64,000 nt of DNA from Arabiibacter massiliensis (GTDB taxonomy: Bacteria; Actinomycetota; Coriobacteriia; Coriobacteriales; Eggerthellaceae), in assembly GCF_900169505.1 (NCBI RefSeq), contig NZ_LT827021.1:3255400-3319399 (forward strand), written 5' to 3'. The notes under the pieces were generated by a model. That model was not told the origin of the DNA, made no database searches, and saw only the letters and a program-made list of their open reading frames with translations. A program made the position numbers and the translations under genes. Of the stretch, positions 55,885 through 64,000 are shown piece by piece (the stretch's first letter is position 1; each line of letters begins with the position of its first letter).

Positions 55885-57846
55885 ATGTGCGGATTCGTGG
55901 GATTCACCGCGGTCGACTACGACCGGGAGGCCAACCGGGCCATCGTCAAGGACATGGCCGATCGCATCGCCCATCGCGGACCCGACGACGAGGGCTTCTT
56001 CGTGGACGACGGCATCGCGATGGGTTTCCGTCGCCTGAGCATCATCGACCTCGAGGGCTCGCATCAGCCCATGCAGAACGCGAGCGGCTCCGTCACGGTC
56101 ACGTTCAACGGCGAGATCTACAACTTCCAGGAGCTGCGCGCCGAGCTCGAGGCGCTGGGCTACGAGTTCGTCACGAACGGCGACACGGAGACCATCGTCC
56201 ACGGCTACGAGGCGTGGGGCACGGGCGTGTTCGAGCGCCTGCGCGGCATGTTCGCCATCGCCATCTGGGACGCCGAGGCCAAGCGCCTCGTGTGCGCCCG
56301 CGACATCTTCGGCATCAAGCCGTTCTACTACCAGCACGACGGCGCGCGCCTCATCTACGGCAGCGAGATCAAGGCCTTCCTCGCGCACCCGGCGTTCAAG
56401 AAGGAGCTCAACCGCGAGCAGCTGCCGCAGTACCTGTGCTTCGAGTACATGAACGATTCGCAGACCATGTTCAAAGACGTGCACAAGCTGCTGCCCGGCC
56501 ACTTCATGGTGTTCGAGGGCGGCCAGCTGCGCACCGAGTGCTTCTACAAGATCACGTACAAGATCGACGACTCGAAGTCGCTCGACGAGTGGGCCGACGT
56601 CATCGTGAAGGCGTTCGACGAGTCGGTGGCGGCGCACGAGATCGCCGACGTGGAGATCGGCAGCTTCCTGTCCGGCGGCATCGACAGCTCGCTCGCCGCG
56701 TACTGCATGGGCCAGCACGCGCCGGACATCAAGACGTTCTCGGTGGGCTACGACATCGGCTGCGAGGACAAGCTGGCCGAGATCGCCGCGCAGTCCGACT
56801 TCGAGATCAAGTTGAACGAGCTCGAGGACGCCGAGGAGTTCGCGAAGTGGGCGAACCTGCCGAACTGGCAGGTGAAGGTGGACGCGCAGGAGTTCCTCGA
56901 CATCGTGCCCACCGAGCAGTACCACATGGACGAGCCGCTGGGCGCGCCCTCCGCTATCCCGCTCTTCTTCGTGAGCCGCCTCGCGCGCGAGCAGGTGAAG
57001 GTGGTGCAGTCGGGCGAGGGCGCCGACGAGCTCTTCGGCGGGTACTGGATCTACCACGACCAGTTCGAGTTCGGCAAATACTTCCGCGTGCCGCGCCCCC
57101 TGCGCGCCGCCGCGGGCGCAATCGCCGAGAAGCTGCCGCCGTTCCACGGCCGCCGCTTCGCCATGCGCGGCTCGGGCGGGCCGGAGAAGAGCTACCAGCG
57201 CGCGTCCATGAACTACATGTGGGACGAGATCCCGAACGTGCTGCGCGACTACGCGGGCCCGTGCAAGCCGTGGGAGTGGTGCAAGCCGCACTTCGACGAG
57301 GCGGCGAAGCAGGACATCGACATCATCACGCAGACGCAGTACGTGGACATGGTGAGCTACATGCCCTTCGACATCTGCCTGAAGGCCGACAAGATGTCCA
57401 TGTCGCAGTCGCTCGAGCTGCGCGTGCCGTTCCTCGACAAGAAGGTGCTCGACGTGGCGCTGCAGCTGCCCACCGCGTGCCGCGTGGACGATAACCACGC
57501 GAAGTACGCGCTGCGTGTGGCCGCGAGCAAGCTCGGCTTCCAGAAGAAGGTGGCGAACATGCCCAAGCAGCCGTTCATCACGCCTCTCACCGTGTGGCTG
57601 CAGACCGATTTGTACTACGACCGCATCAAGGAGGCGTTCACGAGCGAGGCCGCGCACGAGTTCTTCAACGTGGACTACCTCGTGCAGATGCTCGACGACC
57701 ACAAGAGCGCTGACTTCTCCACGGTGGAGGGCCGCGGCAAGCTCAAGATGATGCGCATCTGGAACATCTACTGCTTCCTGTGCTGGTACGAGGTGTTCTT
57801 CGGGAAGTCGAGCGAGAAGCTGGCACCGAAGACCCAGGTGGCGTAG
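55885..57846 (+). CDS. asnB: Asparagine synthase (glutamine-hydrolysing)
   Basis: 653 residues beginning MCGFVGF (Cys2 nucleophile; site AGGAG). The class II glutaminase domain includes RGPDDEG, RLSIIDLEGSHQPM and FNGEIYN. The synthetase domain has the ATP loop SFLSGGIDSSLAA, SGEGADELFGGYW and the C-terminal KADKMSMSQSLELRVPFLD. It makes asparagine, or amidates a related carboxylate as in AsnH-type cell-wall enzymes. It starts 103 bp after the toxin gene. Confidence 0.93.
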   Translation: MCGFVGFTAVDYDREANRAIVKDMADRIAHRGPDDEGFFVDDGIAMGFRRLSIIDLEGSHQPMQNASGSVTVTFNGEIYNFQELRAELEALGYEFVTNGDTETIVHGYEAWGTGVFERLRGMFAIAIWDAEAKRLVCARDIFGIKPFYYQHDGARLIYGSEIKAFLAHPAFKKELNREQLPQYLCFEYMNDSQTMFKDVHKLLPGHFMVFEGGQLRTECFYKITYKIDDSKSLDEWADVIVKAFDESVAAHEIADVEIGSFLSGGIDSSLAAYCMGQHAPDIKTFSVGYDIGCEDKLAEIAAQSDFEIKLNELEDAEEFAKWANLPNWQVKVDAQEFLDIVPTEQYHMDEPLGAPSAIPLFFVSRLAREQVKVVQSGEGADELFGGYWIYHDQFEFGKYFRVPRPLRAAAGAIAEKLPPFHGRRFAMRGSGGPEKSYQRASMNYMWDEIPNVLRDYAGPCKPWEWCKPHFDEAAKQDIDIITQTQYVDMVSYMPFDICLKADKMSMSQSLELRVPFLDKKVLDVALQLPTACRVDDNHAKYALRVAASKLGFQKKVANMPKQPFITPLTVWLQTDLYYDRIKEAFTSEAAHEFFNVDYLVQMLDDHKSADFSTVEGRGKLKMMRIWNIYCFLCWYEVFFGKSSEKLAPKTQVA

Positions 57847-57900
57847 CCGGGGGCGTCGGGAGAGCGCGATCGATCCTCGCGTAACAACTGCGAGCACGCT

Positions 57901-57926
57901 GGCTCTTCGCGAGCGAAGAGCCTTCC
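57901..57926. terminator. Terminator between asnB and the LuxR gene
   Basis: Ten-bp stem GGCTCTTCGC/GCGAAGAGCC (57901-57910/57913-57922) between convergent genes. Confidence 0.7.
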
Positions 57927-57941
57927 CCGTGCAAAGGTGAG

Positions 57942-59342
57942 TCAGCAGCGCATCTTGTCGTTGACGATGTCGATCAGCTCCTGCTTCGAATGGATGCCCA
58001 TCTTCCGGTAGATCGCCTTCGAATAGCTTTGCACCGTCCCGATCGAAAGGCAGAGCTCGTCGGCGACTCTTTTCTGGCTGTTACCCTGGGAAATAAGAAG
58101 GGCCACCTCCGTCTCCCTCGAGGAGAGTCCGAACGCCGCACCCATCTTCTCGCACGCAAGGACGCGCGCAGACTGCTCCGAGTTGGACAGCTTGACCGCA
58201 TCGTCGGTTGTCCTTCGCGTGAAGTATATGAGCATGCCTGAGACGACGATGAGGTTCATAAGGACGGACAGCGACATGATCCCCTGTTCGGCGGTCAAGC
58301 CGAGTGCGAGCGAGATCAGGGGTATGATCAATCTCTGCAAAAGTATGGGAACGACCTTGATGCAGGCGAGGTAGAGACCGAAAACCAAGGTGGGGGACAG
58401 GCGCTCCGACCGAACGTAGGTCATGAGGAGAAGATACAGATAGAACTCCAAGCAAACGACCTCAGCGCTGAGAAAGCCCGTTCCAACATGAAACCACTCC
58501 GTTCCGAAGGGCGTGACGATTGTCAGCCCGACGAGGAAGAGGATTGCGATAGGCAGCCAAAGCTTTTCGAATCCGCGGCCGGACTCCTGCGACTTTTTCA
58601 TTCCGAAACGCATCTGGGCAAACACCACGACGGTGACGGCTATCACTATGAGCCGCTCGTACAGGGGCACTTGCCCGTCTATCTGCAGAAGCATGCCGAC
58701 CACCGAGCGCCCGCCGATTATGAAAAAGACAACGAGACCGATGATGCCGAGCGGCAAACGACGAAGCGACGCTACAGACAGATCGGTCTCGCCTTCGGGC
58801 GAAAGCGTGGTGAAACGCCAGCATAGCGTCGATAGAAGAGGAGATGCGGAAAACAGCAAGACCGAGGGAAGCACGGGCAGATAGGCGATCATCCCAAACA
58901 GGCTTCCCGCCAAAAAGGCAACGGCAACCGAGGTGGCCATAGCTTCCGCAGGCAATCCCGCCAGCTCGTTCGCCCACGCAAACGTCAGCAACGAGTAGCC
59001 TGCTGCGGCAAAAACCACTCCGGCGATGGCCAGCGGCACGGGATTTGCCAGCAGCAATGGGGCGTTGAAAATTACGAGCATGCCAAGAGAGCAGAGGAGC
59101 CCGAAGCAAACAACCATGGTGCGCTGCTTGCGGATGGCTGGTTCGATCCGCGCTCGAAGCGCCACTGCGACGATGGCGAAAACGCCTATGAGAACCATGA
59201 GGGCTATGTAGCAGGTGAAATGGATCGAGGGGCCGGTTGGGTAATGGGCGAACAAGCGGGAGAAGATGCCGGTGGGGAAAAACGGCCAATAGAATGCCAA
59301 CCCCATTGTCGAAAGAAAAGTCGATCTGCTGAGCTGCGACAC
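57942..59342 (-). CDS. LuxR-family regulator with polytopic membrane N-terminus
   Basis: 466 residues from GTG 59342, chosen for its AAGGGG site 7 nt upstream; ATG 59387 is in frame but has no clear site. About twelve hydrophobic helices fill residues 10-390, and the C-terminal 60 residues are a LuxR/GerE helix-turn-helix (GLSSRETEVALLISQGNSQKRVADELCLSIGTVQSYSKAIYRKMGIHSKQEL). Membrane-bound LuxR proteins of this type are numerous in Eggerthellaceae and sit beside reductase operons. It faces the cytochrome/flavoprotein operon at 59549 and probably activates it on sensing its substrate. Confidence 0.9.
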   Translation of the reverse strand: MSQLSRSTFLSTMGLAFYWPFFPTGIFSRLFAHYPTGPSIHFTCYIALMVLIGVFAIVAVALRARIEPAIRKQRTMVVCFGLLCSLGMLVIFNAPLLLANPVPLAIAGVVFAAAGYSLLTFAWANELAGLPAEAMATSVAVAFLAGSLFGMIAYLPVLPSVLLFSASPLLSTLCWRFTTLSPEGETDLSVASLRRLPLGIIGLVVFFIIGGRSVVGMLLQIDGQVPLYERLIVIAVTVVVFAQMRFGMKKSQESGRGFEKLWLPIAILFLVGLTIVTPFGTEWFHVGTGFLSAEVVCLEFYLYLLLMTYVRSERLSPTLVFGLYLACIKVVPILLQRLIIPLISLALGLTAEQGIMSLSVLMNLIVVSGMLIYFTRRTTDDAVKLSNSEQSARVLACEKMGAAFGLSSRETEVALLISQGNSQKRVADELCLSIGTVQSYSKAIYRKMGIHSKQELIDIVNDKMRC

Positions 59343-59548
59343 GGCTGTTCCCCTTCCCGCCGCCTTTACCTTCGCAAAGGATATCATTGCCCGCGATCAA
59401 GCGTATCACCCAAGTTTTATGGGGTGCGTTCACCAAGAAAAACACCGTTTTATGGGTATTTTCGGTCGTGCTTAGTTGCGTATAGTGCGCCGGGCGGGGA
59501 TCGAAGGGAGCCCCGAGGAAACTGCCGGAAGAGCAAGGAGGGAGCGAC

Positions 59549-60172
59549 ATGAACGAAACAGGGAGCGAGCGGTTCGTCGACGAGCCTCGGTCCGAACAGG
59601 GTTCGGGAGACGGAACGGGCAGGCAACCGAAGAAGCAGCCTCGAAAGGCGCTCGTTGCGGCGGCCGTCGTCATCGGCGTGCTCGTCGTCTGCGGCATAGG
59701 GTTCGCCGTCTGGCATGATCAACCGAGCTTCTGCAATGCCATCTGCCATGACCCCATGGACAGCTACGTCGAGGGTTACGAGTCGAGCGATTCGTCTTTG
59801 CTGGTAACCACCCACGCCAGAACGGGATCGAAATGCCTCGATTGCCACGAGGCGAAGCTCGACGAGCAACTGACCGAGGGCATGAAGTGGCTCAGCGGGG
59901 ATTTTGAGACGCCCCTCGATTCATCCGATATCGGCAGCCGTGAATTTTGCCTCGAGTGCCACGGCGACGAGTGGGATTCCATTGTCGCCTCGACTGCGGA
60001 CATGAAGGGCACCAAGACCGTCTACAACCCGGAAGGCCTTTACAATCCCCACGACAATCATCGTGGCGACGACAATTGCTCGATGTGCCATTCCATGCAC
60101 GAACAGTCGACCTTGTATTGCGTGGAGTGCCACAACATCGAAGTGCCCGATGGATGGAACGGTTTCGAGTAG
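59549..60172 (+). CDS. NapC/NrfH-like membrane multihaem cytochrome c
   Basis: 207 residues. About 32 polar residues, one membrane anchor (about 34-55: LVAAAVVIGVLVVCGIGFAV), then an outer domain with haem motifs CNAICH (CxxxCH spacing, at the position of the first haem of the family), CLDCH, CLECH, CSMCH and CVECH. It would pass electrons from menaquinol across the membrane to the flavoprotein encoded 11 bp downstream, as Cgr1 does for Cgr2 in Eggerthella lenta. Confidence 0.88.
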   Translation: MNETGSERFVDEPRSEQGSGDGTGRQPKKQPRKALVAAAVVIGVLVVCGIGFAVWHDQPSFCNAICHDPMDSYVEGYESSDSSLLVTTHARTGSKCLDCHEAKLDEQLTEGMKWLSGDFETPLDSSDIGSREFCLECHGDEWDSIVASTADMKGTKTVYNPEGLYNPHDNHRGDDNCSMCHSMHEQSTLYCVECHNIEVPDGWNGFE

Positions 60173-60183
60173 GAGGCTGCAAC

Positions 60184-61767
60184 ATGGCTCAGAATATTTC
60201 AAGAAGGTTCTTTTTGACCGGATCCGCTCTCGCGGGAGCTGGAATCATCGCGTCGGGAACGCTTGCTGGATGCAGTTTCGAGGGCGAGGCCTCCAAGCCC
60301 GCTCCTTCGGAGTTCTTTGAATGCGAGGTTCTCGTGTGCGGAACGGGCACAAGCGGGCTCTGCGCCGCGTCCCGCGCAGCGGAGCTCGGCGCGAAGGTCC
60401 TCTGCATCGACGCGCTCACCGAAAACGGGCTCGGCGGTAATTCGAAGTACGTGGAAGCGTGCTGGCGGCCAGCCAGCGAAGAGGTCATCGAGGGCTCGTA
60501 CGCGGACATGATGGACTACCATAAAAACGCCGCCAATGCCCAGCTCGTTCGCCGTTTCTGCAATGAAGCGCTCGACGTGTTCGAGTGGAGCAAGAACAGC
60601 CAAGGCGTCCATTTCGCCGACGAGGCCGGCATCGAGTCCGCTTTGGCGAAGTCGCCCGCCATCAAGTACGCCGAGGACGAGGAAGGCGGCGTGAGCGCAG
60701 GCAAATTCGCGATACTCACCATGTACGAGTATTGCAAAAAGCTTGGCGTCGAATTCGCTTTCGATTGCAGAGCCGTCGAACTTGTTGCCGATGACGGTTC
60801 GAATGTTGTCAAGGGGGCCCTGTGCGAACGCCGCGATGGAACGCGCGTGCAGATAGCCGCCCAGGCCGTCGTTCTGGGAACCGGCGGATTCTCGGCCAAC
60901 AAGGAGCTATTCGAGGAATTCACCCACTACAACTACGATTCGCTCATCCCTTACGGCACGAGCGGGTCTCAGCGCGGCGACGCCATCAACATGGGCCGTG
61001 CCCTCGGGGCAGCTTTGCACCACCCTGAGGCCATCAGCTTCTGCAGTCCCGTGCTCCCCGGGCACTTCAACAAGTCCGCGCTCGTGATCTGCGGCTGCAA
61101 CCAGGCGGACACTATGTTCGTGAACGAGAAAGGCGTTCGATTCTGCGATGAGAGCTGCATTTCCGATTGGGCGCTTTCGGGGCTGATCGGCGCCCAGCAA
61201 AAGCATATTTTCGTGGTAGTCGACCAGGACTTCGTGAAGAAGATCGAGACGGAAGGCCCCGTCACGAAGCGAACCAATTATTTCAAGGCGAACGAGCCTG
61301 TTCCCGAGTTCGGCAGCGAGATAGAGGAGGCGCTCGCCAGGGATAACCCGCGCGTCGTGAAGGCCGATACGATCGCAGAGCTCGCCGAGGCGCTTGAGAT
61401 CGATCCGCAAGCTTTGCAGGATACGGTTTCTACGTGGAACGGCGAGGTGGATGCAGGCATCGATAAGATGTTCCAAAAGGATCCGAAATATATGCGGAAG
61501 GTTGAAAACGGCCCCTTCTACGGTTTTAAGACCGTTTTGGCGTGGTACAACAGTGTCGGCGGCTTGAAAGTCGATACCGACTGCCGCGTCATCGGCTCGG
61601 ACTTCGAGCCTATTCACGGCCTGTACGCTGCAGGTTCTGACGCGGGCGGGCTCTTCGGGTCGTGCTACGACGTCGTGGTCGCCCCGGCATCGTGCCAGGC
61701 TTGGGCGCGTGCGTCTGGCAAATGGGCTGCCGAACACGCCGTGAACACCTACCTGCCGAGTTTCTAG
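60184..61767 (+). CDS. Tat-exported FAD-dependent reductase (fumarate reductase flavoprotein-like)
   Basis: 527 residues. The signal ISRRFFLTGSALAGAGIIASGTLAGC combines a twin-arginine motif with a lipobox-like cysteine. The FAD domain begins VLVCGTGTSGLCAASRAAELGAKVLCID, with GTGGFSANKELF and the C-terminal FAD motif LYAAGSDAGGLFG. It belongs to the FAD_binding_2 family shared by fumarate, urocanate and cardiac-glycoside reductases. The acceptor is not evident. It forms an extracytoplasmic electron-acceptor module with the cytochrome upstream, under the divergent LuxR regulator. Confidence 0.9.
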   Translation: MAQNISRRFFLTGSALAGAGIIASGTLAGCSFEGEASKPAPSEFFECEVLVCGTGTSGLCAASRAAELGAKVLCIDALTENGLGGNSKYVEACWRPASEEVIEGSYADMMDYHKNAANAQLVRRFCNEALDVFEWSKNSQGVHFADEAGIESALAKSPAIKYAEDEEGGVSAGKFAILTMYEYCKKLGVEFAFDCRAVELVADDGSNVVKGALCERRDGTRVQIAAQAVVLGTGGFSANKELFEEFTHYNYDSLIPYGTSGSQRGDAINMGRALGAALHHPEAISFCSPVLPGHFNKSALVICGCNQADTMFVNEKGVRFCDESCISDWALSGLIGAQQKHIFVVVDQDFVKKIETEGPVTKRTNYFKANEPVPEFGSEIEEALARDNPRVVKADTIAELAEALEIDPQALQDTVSTWNGEVDAGIDKMFQKDPKYMRKVENGPFYGFKTVLAWYNSVGGLKVDTDCRVIGSDFEPIHGLYAAGSDAGGLFGSCYDVVVAPASCQAWARASGKWAAEHAVNTYLPSF

Positions 61768-61794
61768 CTTCCGGCTCGGCGTCAACCGATTCCT

Positions 61795-61843
61795 CGCCCG
61801 CCCTCGGGCAAGCTGCATGCGTTGAGGGCGGGCGGACTTTTCT
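61795..61843 (+). terminator. Terminator of the reductase operon
   Basis: CGCCCGCCCTC (61795-61805) / GAGGGCGGGCG (61824-61834) with an 18-nt loop followed by GACTTTTCTC. Confidence 0.8.
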
Positions 61844-62000
61844 CTGTCGGGTGAAGGCCTGGCATTTGCATGCGGGCGGGAATCGCGGGACGTTCGTAAC
61901 AACCTGGCTACTGCGGGTTTCGCGGGGGTGACGGAACGTTCGGCAGCGCGGGTGCGCGTGCTAGGCTCCTTGCACTGTCGTCGTTTCAAGGAGCCGTTCC

Positions 62001-63170
62001 ATGTTCGCATCCGCTGCGTTTCGCACCCCGCGTCGCCTCGTTTTCTCCGCCGCCTTGCTCGTCGCGCTCGTCCTCGGCCTTCCCGGCGCGGCATCCGCTG
62101 CGACTGAGGGGCCGTTCGACGTCTCGGGGCCAAAGTCCTCGTACTTGTGGGACGGTTCGACGCTCACTATCTCGGGAGACGGCGTGGCTATCGAGGGCAT
62201 GTCCAGCCCCGACGCTCCGGCGGGCGCGGTCGTCGTGAACGCGAACGTGAGCAAGGTGGGCATCGGCTCCAATGTGCGCATCGGCACGCTCACGGTGAAG
62301 CGATCTACCACGTTCGTCGTGACCGGGACGGACAACGAGGTCGTGCAGGTGGACACCGCGCGCGACGACGCCGTCGGCGGCGACGGCAAGATCACGCTGG
62401 AGACGGACGAGGCGGCCATTGACGTGTTCAACTCCGCCACTGTGCGCGTTGACGGTGAGATCATGGGCGCGTACGTCTGGCAGAAAGCCACGCTCGTTCT
62501 CGGCCCGCAGGCGAAGGTGACCGGCTCGATCACCGCCTTGGGCGGCATCCTCGACCTGTCGCAAGTGGCTATCGGCCAGCCCATTCCCGTCGGCGGCGTG
62601 TCCGTGGGCACCGAGGCGACGCTCGCCCTAGCCGCTCCTTTCGGTGCGACCGACCTCCATCAGCTGCTTGCCTACGATGATGACAGGCTCTTCGTGAACG
62701 AGCCCACGCCGGTGTATGAGGACGGCGAGAACATCGGCACGCTCAACAAGGACGGGTCGTTCAACATCACGGCTACGCGCGAGGTGGCGTTCGTCGGCTT
62801 CGACGGCGCACCGCTCGCCACCGAGACCGTGAAGCTGTTCGGCGCGGCGACCGCGCCTAAGGTGACGGCTCCCGACGGCTACGAGTTCGCCGGCTGGGAC
62901 CGCGCGTTCGACTACGTGACCGAGAACATGACGGTGGCCGCCCAATTCGATGAGATCCCCGCACCCGCCCCTGCGCCCGACAACGGCGGCACGGCGTCGG
63001 GCTCGGCCTCGTCGAGCGAGCTCGAGCGTCCAGCCCTCCATCAGCGCGTCGCCTCCCAAGGCAAGCTCGCCAAGACGGGCGATCCCCTTGGCCCCAAGCT
63101 CGCCGTCGCAGTCGCCCTCGCCGCCGGCGCGCTCGTCGCATCCGGCGCCGCTCTCGCCCGTCGCAGGTAA
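62001..63170 (+). CDS. Sortase-anchored surface protein
   Basis: 389 residues from ATG 62001 (site AAGGAG). Signal peptide at about 12-33 ending AASAA. Residues about 35-230 are beta-rich with hydrophobic/Gly/Thr repeats suggesting a beta-helix. Residues about 270-315 resemble an InlB B-repeat (KVTAPDGYEFAGWDRAFDYVTENMTVAAQF). The tail is LAKTGD, a hydrophobic helix and ARRR, a variant LPxTG cell-wall sorting signal. No enzymatic motif is seen; probably an adhesin or stalk protein. Confidence 0.85.
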   Translation: MFASAAFRTPRRLVFSAALLVALVLGLPGAASAATEGPFDVSGPKSSYLWDGSTLTISGDGVAIEGMSSPDAPAGAVVVNANVSKVGIGSNVRIGTLTVKRSTTFVVTGTDNEVVQVDTARDDAVGGDGKITLETDEAAIDVFNSATVRVDGEIMGAYVWQKATLVLGPQAKVTGSITALGGILDLSQVAIGQPIPVGGVSVGTEATLALAAPFGATDLHQLLAYDDDRLFVNEPTPVYEDGENIGTLNKDGSFNITATREVAFVGFDGAPLATETVKLFGAATAPKVTAPDGYEFAGWDRAFDYVTENMTVAAQFDEIPAPAPAPDNGGTASGSASSSELERPALHQRVASQGKLAKTGDPLGPKLAVAVALAAGALVASGAALARRR

Positions 63171-63408
63171 AACCCCTCCCGCTGCACAAAACCCCTTCGT
63201 GCGAAAGCCAGCAACCGATCTGCATGCCCGTCCAGGCGCACCATGCTCCCTTCATCAGGCGTTTCACCCGAAGTAATCCTTTTCTGGTGAACTTGACCCG
63301 TACCTTGCGCTTCGTCATTTTCGTGTGTCGCGGCCACCGCCCGCTTCCCCCATCATGCGAGCTGCACCACAGGGTGCGAAGGGAGTTCACATCGAAGGAA
63401 GGGGAACC

Positions 63409-63885
63409 ATGGAAGGATACGCCAACACGCAAAGGAAGACGGCCCGGGCGGGCCTCGCCGCGCTGGCGGCGCTCATGCTCGCGGCCATGCTGGGCCTGGC
63501 GGCCTGCGCAGGCGGCGGAGCGGGCGCGGGCGGCTCGGATGTCTCGACCGAGGACCGCACGAACGCCAAGCAGGTGATCATGGCCGCCGGCGACCTGTTC
63601 ACGATGATGGACCTGGGCCTCACCGACGCCGACAGCCCGGCGACCATCACGCAGGACGACCCGGCCTACGCCGAGTTCTTCGACAAGCTGCTCCAGTACA
63701 AGAAGGTGGCCGACCTCGACGTGAAGGACGCCTCCCTCACGGTGTCCATCCAGGCCGTCAAAGCCAGCACGGCGCGCGAGGACAGCCAGCAGACGAACTA
63801 CCGCTTCGCCGTCACCGACGCCAGCATGACGGTGAACGGCTCGCCCATCGCCTACAGCGCCGACAAGGGCTTTTCCAAGAACTAA
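63409..63885 (+). CDS. Predicted lipoprotein of unknown function
   Basis: 158 residues from ATG 63409 (site GAAGGAAGGGG). Signal of about 32 residues with lipobox LAAC, a Gly-rich linker, then a domain of about 115 residues (DRTNAKQVIMAAGDLFTMMDLGL to SADKGFSKN) that I cannot assign. It lies 33 bp upstream of a Tat-signal protein gene, so the two are probably co-transcribed. Confidence 0.8.
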   Translation: MEGYANTQRKTARAGLAALAALMLAAMLGLAACAGGGAGAGGSDVSTEDRTNAKQVIMAAGDLFTMMDLGLTDADSPATITQDDPAYAEFFDKLLQYKKVADLDVKDASLTVSIQAVKASTAREDSQQTNYRFAVTDASMTVNGSPIAYSADKGFSKN

Positions 63886-63918
63886 GCGACGAACCTCGTA
63901 TCGGATAGGAGCATCATC

Positions 63919-64000
63919 ATGGAGAACATCTCTCGCAGGAACTTCGTCACCCTAGGCGCGCTCGGCGCGGCTGCGGCGGCGGTGGGAGGGCTCGCAGGCT
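63919..64000 (+). CDS. Tat-signal protein, 5' fragment
   Basis: Only 27 codons are inside the window: MENISRRNFVTLGALGAAAA and more hydrophobic residues, a twin-arginine signal (SRRNFV) of the kind on flavoprotein or molybdopterin reductases. Site TAGGAG precedes ATG 63919. The mature protein lies beyond the window edge. Confidence 0.75.
   Translation, partial: MENISRRNFVTLGALGAAAAAVGGLAG

Overview
The window is high-GC DNA from an actinobacterial genome, most likely Coriobacteriia, family Eggerthellaceae (Eggerthella/Gordonibacter-like). The evidence is a fused secDF gene; a LuxR regulator carrying an N-terminal bundle of membrane helices, divergent from a NapC-like multihaem cytochrome and a Tat-exported flavoprotein (the Eggerthella 'respiratory reductase' layout); sortase-anchored surface proteins; and a tRNA-tuf-rpmG-tRNA-secE-nusG-rplK-rplA cluster. 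The genus assignment is inference from protein style and gene order.

Layout. 1-1660: ECF sigma factor operon (lipoprotein, sigma, membrane partner, the last cut by the window edge). 1818-7448: queH, a HAD hydrolase, tgt (queuosine) and fused secDF. 7630-12784: an EF-G paralogue, then an Hsp70 and a membrane J-domain protein with an altered HPD motif. 12822-16169: a GGDEF/EAL protein and two tandem type II toxin-antitoxin modules (Phd/ParE and HicAB). 16197-18104: a SpaA-like surface protein behind an unusual 11-bp phased repeat array. 18311-23969: ABC exporter genes, an IS110-family (IS1111-like) element inserted in a REP-like palindrome, an ABC-2 permease with a LytTR regulator whose N-half looks like a dead ABC ATPase, and a VOC protein. 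24629-28681: ABC ATPase, YhgE/Pip protein and TetR, with a palindromic operator at the promoter. 28765-34662: glmS and acpS, separated by a lower-GC restriction-modification island with two m5C methyltransferases and an HNH nuclease. 35069-44657: unknown protein, giant Lhr helicase, aspartate aminotransferase, NlpC/P60 hydrolase, DNA glycosylase. 44687-49250: translation cluster with four tRNAs. 49269: a perfect parS site. 49420-57846: SPFH protein, ribbon-helix-helix protein, ferritin-like protein, map, DUF1648 protein, ATP-grasp ligase, a type III toxin-antitoxin locus and asnB. 57942-64000: LuxR/cytochrome/flavoprotein reductase cassette, a surface protein, a lipoprotein and a cut Tat-signal protein.

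The strongest non-routine signals are two RNA-centred systems. First, a promoter followed by three 52-bp tandem repeats, each able to form a pseudoknot, a hairpin and then a ToxN/TenpN-like gene: a type III toxin-antitoxin. Second, the 3' noncoding end of the IS110-type element can fold into a closed stem with an internal loop. Its two strands match the two halves of the REP sequence in which the element sits, as expected of a bridge/seek RNA. The same REP family has also entered the lhr reading frame in frame and supplies the stop codon of another gene. Overlapping minus-strand ORFs of 500-1700 codons opposite real genes are high-GC shadows and are not annotated.
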